From Mycobacterium pseudokansasii (GTDB taxonomy: Bacteria; Actinomycetota; Actinomycetes; Mycobacteriales; Mycobacteriaceae), in the NCBI RefSeq assembly GCF_900566075.1, contig NZ_UPHU01000001.1, forward strand, positions 1,364,001 to 1,428,000: a stretch of DNA of 64,000 nucleotides, written 5' to 3'. Shown in pieces: positions 19,518 to 27,489 of this stretch (position 1 is the first letter of the stretch; every line of letters starts with the position of its first letter). The translations under genes and the position numbers were made by a program. The notes under the pieces were generated by a model. It worked only from the letters and a program-made list of their open reading frames with translations. It did not search any database and was not told the origin of the DNA.

Positions 19518-19518
19518 A
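19471..19518. promoter_or_regulatory. PHO-box-like GTTYAC repeats upstream of pstS2
   Basis: GTTTACC (19476), GTTTACT (19490), GTTCACC (19499) and GTTCATA (19512) occur in the same orientation within 43 bp, about 65-110 bp before the pstS2 start. Such GTTCAC-type repeats resemble sites bound by phosphate-starvation regulators of the PhoB/RegX3 family. The spacings are irregular (14, 9, 13), so this is a candidate only. Confidence 0.4.
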
Positions 19519-19582
19519 CGTCTCGCAGGAGCGGTTCCGGCTCGGCTCGCGGCCTGTGGCGACGGTGGTGTAGAGGAGTTCC

Positions 19583-20683
19583 GTGACGTCCAACCGACCT
19601 ATTGGCCGTGGCGGCCTGGTGAGCGTGCTGACCACGGCCGCGCTGGTCTTCTCGGCATGCGGCGGTCATACCGACAGCGCCGCCACGAAGATCGACTGCG
19701 GCGGCAAAAAGGAACTCCAAGACGCCGGTTCCACCGCGCAACAGAATGCGATCGAACAATTCGTCTACGCCTACATTCGTGCCTGCCCCGGTTACACGTT
19801 GGACTACAACGCAAACGGCTCCGGGGCCGGGGTGGAGGAGTTCGTCAACAACCGGACCGACCTTGCGGGCTCCGACGTGCCGTTGGACCCGTCGACCGGT
19901 CAGCCCGACCGGGCCGCGGCCCGGTGCGGCTCGCCGGCGTGGGATCTGCCGACGGTGTTCGGCCCGATCGCGGTGACCTACAACGTCAACGGAGTGAGCA
20001 AGCTGAATCTCGACGGGCCCACGACCGCAAAGATTTTCAACGGCACGATCACCAAATGGGATGACCCCGCGATCAAGGCCCTCAACTCCGACACCGGCCT
20101 GCCACCGACGCCTATCCACGTGATCTTCCGCAGCGACAAATCAGGGACCACGGCCAACTTCCAGAAGTACCTCGACGGCGCATCCGACGGCGCCTGGGGC
20201 AAAGGCGTCGGAGAAACGTTCCACGGGGGTGTCGGTGACGGCGCCGCGGGCAACAACGGCACGTCGGCGCTGCTGGAGACGACCGACGGATCGATCACCT
20301 ACAACGAGTGGTCATTCGCCGTGGGCAAGCAGCTGCACATGGCCGGCATCATCACCTCGGCAGGCCCGGACCCGGTGCTGATCACCACCGATTCCGTTGG
20401 CAAGACCATCGCCGGGGCGCGCTTCCAGGGGCAAGGCAACGACCTGGTGCTGGATACGTCGTCGTTCTACAAGCCGACACAGTCCGGCGCCTACCCGATC
20501 GTGCTGGCGACCTATGAGATCGTGTGCTCCAAATACCCGGACGCGGCGACGGGTAAGTCGGTAAAGGCGTTTATGCAGGCCGCGATCGGCCCCGGCCAGG
20601 ACGGTCTGGAGCAGTATGGATCCATTCCCCTGCCGAGCTCGTTTCAGGCAAAGCTGGCGAAGGCGGTCAATGCTATCTCGTGA
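19583..20683 (+). CDS. pstS2: Phosphate-binding lipoprotein PstS2
   Basis: 366-aa periplasmic phosphate-binding protein of the ABC importer family. The signal peptide ends in a lipobox (LVFSACGG), so it is anchored by lipid at the outer face of the membrane. Phosphate-binding family motifs include [52 protein letters not shown] and [12 protein letters not shown]. It is closer to PstS2 (Rv0932c) than to PstS1 or PstS3 as I recall them. The GTG start at 19583 follows GAGGAG. No pstC, pstA or pstB genes accompany it, so it would have to serve a transporter encoded elsewhere or act as a phosphate sensor. Confidence 0.92.
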   Translation: MTSNRPIGRGGLVSVLTTAALVFSACGGHTDSAATKIDCGGKKELQDAGSTAQQNAIEQFVYAYIRACPGYTLDYNANGSGAGVEEFVNNRTDLAGSDVPLDPSTGQPDRAAARCGSPAWDLPTVFGPIAVTYNVNGVSKLNLDGPTTAKIFNGTITKWDDPAIKALNSDTGLPPTPIHVIFRSDKSGTTANFQKYLDGASDGAWGKGVGETFHGGVGDGAAGNNGTSALLETTDGSITYNEWSFAVGKQLHMAGIITSAGPDPVLITTDSVGKTIAGARFQGQGNDLVLDTSSFYKPTQSGAYPIVLATYEIVCSKYPDAATGKSVKAFMQAAIGPGQDGLEQYGSIPLPSSFQAKLAKAVNAIS

Positions 20684-20704
20684 TCCGGTGAAGGGAGCTC
20701 GGCC

Positions 20705-22699
20705 GTGACCGATGCGCGGGCCGGGGCCCGGTTCGGGCCCTATGAGTTGAGGCGATTGCTGGGCCGGGGCGGGATGGGCGAGGTCTACGAGGCCGAGGAC
20801 ACCCGTAAGCGCCGGGTGGTGGCGCTGAAGTTGATCTCGCCGGAGTTCTCCGGTGACCCGGTGTTTCGTGCCCGGATGCAGCGTGAGGCCGACGCCGCGG
20901 GACGGCTGACCGAGCCGCATGTGGTGCCCATCCATGACTACGGCGAGATCGACGGCAAGCTGTTCCTGGAGATGCGGCTGGTCGACGGCACCGACCTGGC
21001 CACGCTGTTGAAGCGGTCCGGGCCGTTGAGCCCGGCACGCGCGGTGGCCATCGTGCGCCAGATCGCCGCCGCGCTGGACGCCGCCCACACCACCGGTGTG
21101 ACGCATCGCGATGTCAAACCGGAGAACATCCTGATCACCGACCACGACTTCGCCTATCTCGTGGACTTCGGCATCGCCCGCGCGGCCACCGATCCGGGGC
21201 TGACCCGGGCCGGGATCGCGATGGGTACCTACAGCTATATGGCTCCGGAGCGATTCACCGGCGACGAGGTCACCTATCGCGCCGACATCTATTCGCTGGC
21301 CTGTGTGCTCAACGAATGCTTGACCGGGTCACCTCCGTATCCGACCGACAGCATCGAACGGGCCGTCGGCGCGCATCTGACCCAGCCCGCCCCGCAGCCC
21401 AGCCGGTTGCGACCCGGAAGGGTTCCGCAGGCATTCGACGAGGTGATCGCCAAAGGCATGGCCAAGGATCCCGGAGAGCGCTACCGCAGCGCCGGCGAAC
21501 TGGCCGCCGCCGCCCATCAAGCGCTGAGCGCACCCGAGCAGGATCAGGCCACCACGATTTTGCGGCGGCTGGACGAGGACGCGCCCGCGGGGGTCGGACC
21601 GGGCGGCGCACCGGGGCATCCCGCGCCCGGCTCCGTCGGCGTCCCGCTGGGTCCGGCGCAGCCGTCGCCTCGCGCCGAGACGATGGCTGCGCCGGTGCCA
21701 CCGGGCGCGGGCACCGGCAGCTGGCGGGACCGGCCCGCACCCGCGCCGCCCGCGGGTCCGGCCGGGCCGCCCGGGTTCGGCCAGCCACCGCGCGCGCCGG
21801 CGCCCGACTTGGCGCCGGGCGCGCCGCGGCACCATTCCAAGCGCAAGCTGTGGATCCTGGTAGGCGCTGCAGCACTGCTCGTCGTCGCCGCCCTCGGGTA
21901 TGTGGTAGCCCGGCCGTCGCGCCCCTCGACTCCGGCGTCCGGGCAGACGGTACTGCCGTTCAAGGGCATCGACTTCCGGCTCTCGCCGGGCGGGGTGGCG
22001 GTGGACACCGCGGGCAACGTCTACGTCACCAGCGAGGGCATGTACGGCCGGGTGGTGAAGTTGGCCAACGGGTCGAGCACCGCGACGGTGCTGCCGTTCA
22101 ACGGGCTTTACCAACCTCAGGGGCTGGCGGTTGACGGCGCCGGTGCCATCTACGTCACCGATTTCAACAACCGAGTGGTGATGCTGCCCGCCGGCTCCAA
22201 CAGCCAGACGGTGCTGCCGTTCGACGGCCTTGATTACCCCGAAGGGGTCGCTGTCGATGCGCAGGGCAGTGTGTATGTCGCCGACCGCGGCAACAGCAGG
22301 GTGGTGAAGCTGGTGGCCGGCGCCAAGACCCAGACCGTGCTGCCGTTCGACGGCCTGAAGAATCCCGATGGTGTGGCGGTGGACGGCGCCGGCAACATCT
22401 ACGTCGCCGACACCGACAACAACCGGGTGGTCAAGCTGGACGCCGGGTCCAACAACCAGACCGTGCTGCCGTTCCACGAACTCTCCGTGCCGTGGGGTAT
22501 CGCCGTGGACACCGTCGGCAACGTCTATGTCACCGAGCACAACAAGAACGATGTGGTGAAGCTGGCGGCTGGGTCGAACACCGCGACCGTGCTCCCGTTC
22601 ACGGGGCTCAACACCCCGTTGGCGGTGGCGGTCGACGGCTCGGGGAATGTGTACGTCGCCGACCGCGGCAACGACCGGGCGGTCAAGCTGACGCTCTGA
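20705..22699 (+). CDS. pknD: Serine/threonine protein kinase PknD with NHL beta-propeller
   Basis: 664 aa, same length as M. tuberculosis PknD. The kinase domain (about 10-270) has the glycine loop LGRGGMGEVYEA, catalytic THRDVKPENIL and VDFGIAR, and GTYSYMAPERF. A Pro-rich linker leads to one membrane helix (LWILVGAAALLVVAALGYVV). Outside the membrane are six NHL repeats of the form VLPFxGLxxPxGVAVDxxGNVYVADxxNxRVVKL, which build a beta-propeller sensor. It starts 21 bp after pstS2. In M. tuberculosis the same pstS2-pknD pair lies at Rv0932c-Rv0931c, so the pair is at another locus here. It ends 5 bp before the tail of the convergent SulP gene. Confidence 0.96.
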   Translation: MTDARAGARFGPYELRRLLGRGGMGEVYEAEDTRKRRVVALKLISPEFSGDPVFRARMQREADAAGRLTEPHVVPIHDYGEIDGKLFLEMRLVDGTDLATLLKRSGPLSPARAVAIVRQIAAALDAAHTTGVTHRDVKPENILITDHDFAYLVDFGIARAATDPGLTRAGIAMGTYSYMAPERFTGDEVTYRADIYSLACVLNECLTGSPPYPTDSIERAVGAHLTQPAPQPSRLRPGRVPQAFDEVIAKGMAKDPGERYRSAGELAAAAHQALSAPEQDQATTILRRLDEDAPAGVGPGGAPGHPAPGSVGVPLGPAQPSPRAETMAAPVPPGAGTGSWRDRPAPAPPAGPAGPPGFGQPPRAPAPDLAPGAPRHHSKRKLWILVGAAALLVVAALGYVVARPSRPSTPASGQTVLPFKGIDFRLSPGGVAVDTAGNVYVTSEGMYGRVVKLANGSSTATVLPFNGLYQPQGLAVDGAGAIYVTDFNNRVVMLPAGSNSQTVLPFDGLDYPEGVAVDAQGSVYVADRGNSRVVKLVAGAKTQTVLPFDGLKNPDGVAVDGAGNIYVADTDNNRVVKLDAGSNNQTVLPFHELSVPWGIAVDTVGNVYVTEHNKNDVVKLAAGSNTATVLPFTGLNTPLAVAVDGSGNVYVADRGNDRAVKLTL

Positions 22700-22704
22700 T
22701 GCCG

Positions 22705-24945
22705 CTATTGCGCGCCGGCCGGCTCTTCCAGGCACACGATGCCGCTGCGGTCCACCTCGTGCACCCGGCCCGTGGACAGGTCGAAGAACATTCCGACGAT
22801 TCGTACCGCGCCGGACGCCAATGCCGGGGCCAGGATCGGGTTTCGGGCAAGCCTTTCCACCTGCACGGCCACGTTGACGATGGCGAGTTGGTCAGCTTCG
22901 GTGAAGCCGTTGGACACCGCGCTCAACCGCGCGGGATGGTTGTCGCGGAATGCGGCCAGGCTCTCGAGTGCATATTGCAGCCAGTGACCCATGGGACCCA
23001 GGGGACTGCTCCGCTCCAGCAATACCTGCAGCGCGTGGCATGACGAATGTCCGCACACCGCAACTGAACTCACATCGAGTTCGTTGATCGCGAAGTCGAG
23101 GGCGGCGTCCACCGAGTGCTCGGCGGGATCGGTCGGTACCAGGTTGCCGACGTTGCGGATGATGTAGAGGTCACCGGGCCGGCTGGCGGTGATGACGTCC
23201 GGCAGGATCCGGGAGTCGGCGCAGGTGAGAAACAACGTGTCCGGGTTCGGCGGATCCGTCAGCGCCCGCACCTGGTGGTGCAGTGCCCTGGCGCCGTTGC
23301 GGTGGTACTCCTCGACGCCGCGCAGGATGGAAGCGCGCTCGGGATGCTTGTCGCGCCGCGACGGCCACGCCACATCCCGCAGCGACCTGGTCCCGAAGTG
23401 ACGTTTCGGCGGACTGCTGTGCGCGCTGATCATATTCGCGGGCGACGTCTCGATGATGGCGACCAATCCGCCGGTCGCCTCGTGTGCGGTTTTCCAGTCC
23501 GAAATCGCCTCGGACACCGCGTGATCGATGTAGTCCGCGTTCAGGTGCAGCGTCACGTCGGCTCCCCGCGGCAGCGTCGAGAGCACATGGGTCAGCCGCG
23601 GCAGCAGCAAGAAGCTCAGCGTGCCGTCCATATCGACCCGCCAGTGCTTGGCCTCTTCCCCCACCGGCTTGGCCTCGATGGGCGCGCGCACCACTCGGAC
23701 CAGCAGGAACACGATCGCCACCGCAAGCCCGATAGCCACACCCTCGAGCAGGTTGAGGAATACCACACACACGATGGTGATGGTGTAGATCACGAAATTG
23801 CCGGTGCGCAAGGCCAATCGGATGTGAGCCAACTTGACCAGCTGGGCGCCGATCACGATCAGCAAACCGGCCAGCGCCGCCTTGGGAATGAGTTCCACCA
23901 GGTCGGTGAACAGGGACGCGAACAGGAGGATCCATACCCCGTGCAAAATCGCCGACATCCGGGTCCGGGCACCGGCGGCCACATTGGCCGAACTGCGGAC
24001 GATAACCCCGGTGACGGGCAGGCCGCCGAGTAGTCCGGACACCATATTCGCGCTGCCCTGACCGATCATTTCGCGGTTGAAGTTGGTGCGGGGCCCTCGG
24101 TGCAGTTTGTCGACACCGACCGCGCACAGCAGCGATTCGACGCTGGCGATCAGGGCGATGGTGAGGATACCGACGGCGATAGCGCCGATCTCCTGGGTCC
24201 ACGGGCGGCCGTCGGGGGACATCTCGGGGATGTTCGGCAAGCTGATCGCCTCGAAAAAGTCGCCGGACAAGGTAACTCGCTCGACGTCTAGTCCAGTGGC
24301 CTGTGCGAGCGCGGTCGCCGCCACGATGGCCACCAGGGCGCCCGGGACCATCCGCACTGTGGAAGGAAGCTTCGACCACAACAGCAAGATGGCGATGACG
24401 GTGCCGCCGACGATCACCTCGTGCAGTTCATGATGCAGGATGCCGTTGGGCAGTGCCACGATGTTCTGCCACGCCGAACTCCGGGACGACCCACCCACCA
24501 GCACGTGAATCTGCTGCAACGCGATGGTGATGCCGATGCCCGCCAGCATGGCGTGCACCACCACCGGAGCAATGGCAAGCGCGGCGCGGGCCATTCGGCT
24601 CACGCCGAACGCGATCTGCAGCGCACCTGCGCCAATGGTCATCAGGCACAACATCGGCCAGCCGACCTGGTCGATCAGCCCGGCGACCACCACGGTCAGA
24701 CCCGCAGCCGGCCCGCTCACCTGAACCGACGACCCGCCGATGGCCCCGGCGACAATGCCGCCCACCACCGCCGCGATCAGCCCGGCGACCAGCGGAGCGC
24801 CCGAGGCGATCGCGATCCCCAGCGACAGCGGCAACGCGACCAGAAAGACGACGAGCGAAGCCGGAAGGTCGTGCCGCAGGTTAACCAAGATCGACCGTGA
24901 GCGAGTTTCGGTACGTAAGGCGGAGTCCTTGATAGCGGCGCTCAT
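22705..24945 (-). CDS. SulP anion transporter fused to beta-carbonic anhydrase
   Basis: 746 aa from ATG 24945, which has GAGGAG upstream; the open frame reaches 25044 but those residues lack homology. The N-terminal SulP permease (about 20-400, some ten helices: ASLVVFLVALPLSLGIAIAS, GGSSVQVSGPAAGLTVVVAG) precedes a STAS-like stretch (MDGTLSFLLLPRLTHVLSTL). The C-terminal beta-carbonic anhydrase carries the zinc ligands in TCADSRILPDVI and VCGHSSCHAL. Coupling of bicarbonate/CO2 conversion to anion movement is the expected role. It corresponds to Rv3273 (764 aa), which in M. tuberculosis follows fadE25 directly. Confidence 0.94.
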   Translation of the reverse strand: MSAAIKDSALRTETRSRSILVNLRHDLPASLVVFLVALPLSLGIAIASGAPLVAGLIAAVVGGIVAGAIGGSSVQVSGPAAGLTVVVAGLIDQVGWPMLCLMTIGAGALQIAFGVSRMARAALAIAPVVVHAMLAGIGITIALQQIHVLVGGSSRSSAWQNIVALPNGILHHELHEVIVGGTVIAILLLWSKLPSTVRMVPGALVAIVAATALAQATGLDVERVTLSGDFFEAISLPNIPEMSPDGRPWTQEIGAIAVGILTIALIASVESLLCAVGVDKLHRGPRTNFNREMIGQGSANMVSGLLGGLPVTGVIVRSSANVAAGARTRMSAILHGVWILLFASLFTDLVELIPKAALAGLLIVIGAQLVKLAHIRLALRTGNFVIYTITIVCVVFLNLLEGVAIGLAVAIVFLLVRVVRAPIEAKPVGEEAKHWRVDMDGTLSFLLLPRLTHVLSTLPRGADVTLHLNADYIDHAVSEAISDWKTAHEATGGLVAIIETSPANMISAHSSPPKRHFGTRSLRDVAWPSRRDKHPERASILRGVEEYHRNGARALHHQVRALTDPPNPDTLFLTCADSRILPDVITASRPGDLYIIRNVGNLVPTDPAEHSVDAALDFAINELDVSSVAVCGHSSCHALQVLLERSSPLGPMGHWLQYALESLAAFRDNHPARLSAVSNGFTEADQLAIVNVAVQVERLARNPILAPALASGAVRIVGMFFDLSTGRVHEVDRSGIVCLEEPAGAQ

Positions 24946-25178
24946 ATCGTGGCTCCTCGAAGCGATCAAAAGGTCGGCGGCGGCAGAACCGCTTTCCCCG
25001 TCCCGACGCCCCTGCTGCCCACCGGCTTGGAAGCGAGAGTTCATATTGGGTAAATAGCGAATATGTGAGGTGACGGAATACGACCCTGTAATCCTCTACG
25101 CCGGTCAGTAGGAGGTCAGCGCGGGGTAGGTCAATTCATCGGTAACTCAAAGAAAGCGATGGGCCGTGACACCGGACC

Positions 25179-26363
25179 TTAGGGTTCGGTCAGAAGCATG
25201 TCGTTGTGCTCGCCGATGGCCGGCGGGGGATCGGCAACCACCGCGCTGAAGCTCGAATAGCGCGCCGGAGTTCGGATCACGGTGACGGCGTAGTCCCCGT
25301 GGCCGACTTCGACGGCGAGCTGGTTCTCGGCGAACAACGGGGTGTCGACGACCTGTTTCCACGTGTAGGGAAGGCAGGCCATCAGACCGCCCTCGTGCAG
25401 CAGCTCAACCCATTCGGCGGCGGTCTTGGCGGCCAGTGCCGACTGAAGCTCGTCGGTCAACTCGTGGTAGTGGATCGCCCGCGCGCGCTGGTCGATGAAC
25501 CGCTCGTCGTCCAGGAGATCGGGCCGGCCGATGAGGTGGCACAGCTTGTGCCAGTGCTTGGGCACATACGCGCTGATCAACAGGTATCCATCGGCGGCGC
25601 GGAACGCGTCGGACGGCTGGGTGGCAAAACCGACCCCTTTGCGCCGCTTGCCTTGTGGCGCGGAATCGGTCCTCGGCCGGTCACCGCTGGTCTTGTTCAG
25701 GTGCATGGTCAGCTGGTTGGCCTGCAAACCCACCGCGACGTCGTACATGGCCACCCGGACGGTGTCGGCCACCCCGTGGCGCTCGCGGTTGAGCAGCGCG
25801 GCCAACACCGCCTGGGCCAGCACGTGGCCGCTGGCGTTGTCGACCAGTTGGAACGGGATGATCTGCGGTTTGCCGTCCGGTGTGGGCATCCCGGTGGTCA
25901 TCCCGGCCTCGGCGGCGACCATCAGGTCGACACCGGGCCGGTTGCCGTGCGGGCCGTTGCCGCCGAACGCCGACAGGCGCGCATAGATCAGTTTCGGATT
26001 ACGGGCTCGCAAGTCCTCTGGCCCCAGGCCCATCCGTTCCATGACGCCCGGGCGAAAGCCTTCCAGCACCACGTCGGCGGTGTCGGCGAGGCGCAGTATC
26101 TGCTGCCTGGCCGCGCCGGTGGTCAGGTCCGCCGTCACCGACTTCTTGCCCCGGTTGTTGGGCAGAAAATACGTGGGCAGCGGCGGACGTCCGGGAAGGA
26201 CCGCGGTGATGTGGCGAGCCGCCTCACCGCCGGGCGCCTCGATCTTGATCACCTCGGCGCCCAGATCGGCCAGTACCTGTCCGGCCAGCGGACCGGCGAC
26301 GTTCTGGGTGAAATCGAGTACCCGAAACCCGTCGAGTGGCTTGGCGGGTCTGTCGTTCTGCAT
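25179..26363 (-). CDS. Class III CoA transferase (CaiB/BaiF family)
   Basis: 394 aa, same length as Rv3272. The N-terminus PLDGFRVLDFTQNVAGPLAG and LGAEVIKIEAPGGEAARH are family hallmarks, and the region LRARNPKLIYARLSAFGGNG precedes the catalytic Asp in RPGVDLMVAAEAG. It transfers CoA between carboxylic acids; the acids are unknown. ATG 26363 agrees with the family start. The next gene downstream, SulP-CA, is on the same strand 230 bp away. Confidence 0.92.
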   Translation of the reverse strand: MQNDRPAKPLDGFRVLDFTQNVAGPLAGQVLADLGAEVIKIEAPGGEAARHITAVLPGRPPLPTYFLPNNRGKKSVTADLTTGAARQQILRLADTADVVLEGFRPGVMERMGLGPEDLRARNPKLIYARLSAFGGNGPHGNRPGVDLMVAAEAGMTTGMPTPDGKPQIIPFQLVDNASGHVLAQAVLAALLNRERHGVADTVRVAMYDVAVGLQANQLTMHLNKTSGDRPRTDSAPQGKRRKGVGFATQPSDAFRAADGYLLISAYVPKHWHKLCHLIGRPDLLDDERFIDQRARAIHYHELTDELQSALAAKTAAEWVELLHEGGLMACLPYTWKQVVDTPLFAENQLAVEVGHGDYAVTVIRTPARYSSFSAVVADPPPAIGEHNDMLLTEP

Positions 26364-26378
26364 CGGCGAACCCTTCCC

Positions 26379-26612
26379 TTATTCCCTAACGTGTGGCCGC
26401 CTGCCGGCGCAGCACCGCAGTGCAGTAGTAATTCTCGGCGAAGGGAATGCCCTCAACGGCAGCGCCGGCAGGGCCGGCAGGGCCGGCTGGGCCGGCAGGG
26501 GCAGCGGGGCCGGCTGGGGCGGCGTGGCGCGGGCACGTCCGGCCGCCACCATGGTCGCCGTGGCACCCACGCTGGAAGCCAGGTCCCAGGTGTCGTTCTC
26601 GGTGCGTCCCAT
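26379..26612 (-). pseudogene. Relic of an S-adenosylmethionine methyltransferase (LCM family) with GC-rich repeat
   Basis: Minus-strand ATG 26612 opens MGRTENDTWDLASSVGATAT then MVAAGRARAT, the typical N-terminus of the large mycobacterial leucine-carboxymethyltransferase-like family (about 300 aa). After 30 codons the sequence becomes a 9-bp-like GGCAGGGCC repeat (about 26464-26523 on the plus strand). It then ends in another frame with FAENYYCTAVLRRQAATR and a stop. The whole catalytic middle is missing. It fills most of the 363-bp divergent gap between the CoA transferase and the next membrane gene; nothing else is seen there. Confidence 0.7.
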
Positions 26613-26726
26613 CTGCGATCTCCTCGACGGCCGCAGGCTATTGCAGTCAGCGTAATCGCCATCGCTTCGGTCACAGTGGGCCGGTCGAACCGGCGTCGGG
26701 CCGGCCTTGCCTTTAACATCGTCGGG

Positions 26727-27401
26727 ATGGACACCGGGATCTCGCATACCGACCACTACCACGGGGTCACGCCCGCAACGCCGGCGGTCGAGCGGGACCC
26801 CGAATGGCAGCACAACGCCGTGTGGGCGCGCCGGCTGGCGTGGGTCAGCCTGGCCGTATTGCTCATCGAGGGCGGCATCGGGCTGTGGCAGGGCCTGGCG
26901 GTGCGATCCGTGGCATTGACCGGGTGGGCTCTCGCCGGCGGGTCCGAGGGCCTGGCCAGTGCGATGGTGCTGTGGCGCTTCACCGGCGACCGCACCCTGT
27001 CGCCGACCGCCGAGCGGCGGGCGCAACGCGGAGTCGCGGTGTCGTTCTGGCTGACCGCCCCCTACATCGCCGCCGAATCCCTGCACCACCTGGCCGGCCG
27101 CCAGCATGCCGAAACCTCGGTGCTGGGCATCGCGCTGACGGCCATCGCGCTGGTGCTGATGCCGATTCTCGGCTGGGCCAACCACAAGCTGGGCGCCCGC
27201 TTGAAATCGGGGGCCACCGAGGGCGAAGGCACCCAGAACTACCTGTGCGCCGCGCAGGCGGCCGGGGTTCTGCTGGGACTGGCGATCACGGCCGGCTGGC
27301 CGGGCGGCTGGTGGGTTGACCCCGTCATCGGGCTCGCCATCTCCGGTGTTGCGGTCTGGCAGGGCGTCCGGTCCTGGCGCGGCCACGACTGTGGCTGCTG
27401 A
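26727..27401 (+). CDS. Multi-pass membrane protein, cation-efflux-like (Rv3271c type)
   Basis: 224 aa with about five hydrophobic segments: LAWVSLAVLLIEGGIGLWQG, VALTGWALAGGSEGLASAMV, SFWLTAPYIAAESLHHLAG, VLGIALTAIALVLMPILGWA and AAGVLLGLAITAGWPGGWWV. The layout resembles the membrane part of cation diffusion facilitators without the cytoplasmic domain, and it has a His-rich N-terminus (HTDHYHG). The open frame extends far upstream, but ATG 26727 gives the Rv3271c length (222 aa). It converges on the metal pump ctpC, which makes a metal-related role plausible but unproven. Confidence 0.85.
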   Translation: MDTGISHTDHYHGVTPATPAVERDPEWQHNAVWARRLAWVSLAVLLIEGGIGLWQGLAVRSVALTGWALAGGSEGLASAMVLWRFTGDRTLSPTAERRAQRGVAVSFWLTAPYIAAESLHHLAGRQHAETSVLGIALTAIALVLMPILGWANHKLGARLKSGATEGEGTQNYLCAAQAAGVLLGLAITAGWPGGWWVDPVIGLAISGVAVWQGVRSWRGHDCGC

Positions 27402-27422
27402 CCGTCGGTCCGAACGCCGAAA

Positions 27423-27472
27423 TTGCCGCCAGGGTTGTGGTAAAAGCGGCTCTTCCACAGCCCCAGCGGCAA
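27423..27472. terminator. Bidirectional hairpin between convergent genes
   Basis: TTGCCGCCAGGGTTGTGG at 27423-27440 pairs with CCACAGCCCCAGCGGCAA at 27455-27472 (15 of 18 positions plus wobble), with a 14-base loop. It lies between the stop of the Rv3271c-type gene and the stop of ctpC and would terminate both. There is no U tract, as is usual for mycobacterial terminators. Confidence 0.65.
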
Positions 27473-27489
27473 TCTCGACGTAGCCGGTC

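Noticed and set aside
25206..26726. Upstream extension of the Rv3271c-type gene
   Set aside because: Antisense to the CoA transferase; the family N-terminus begins at ATG 26727.
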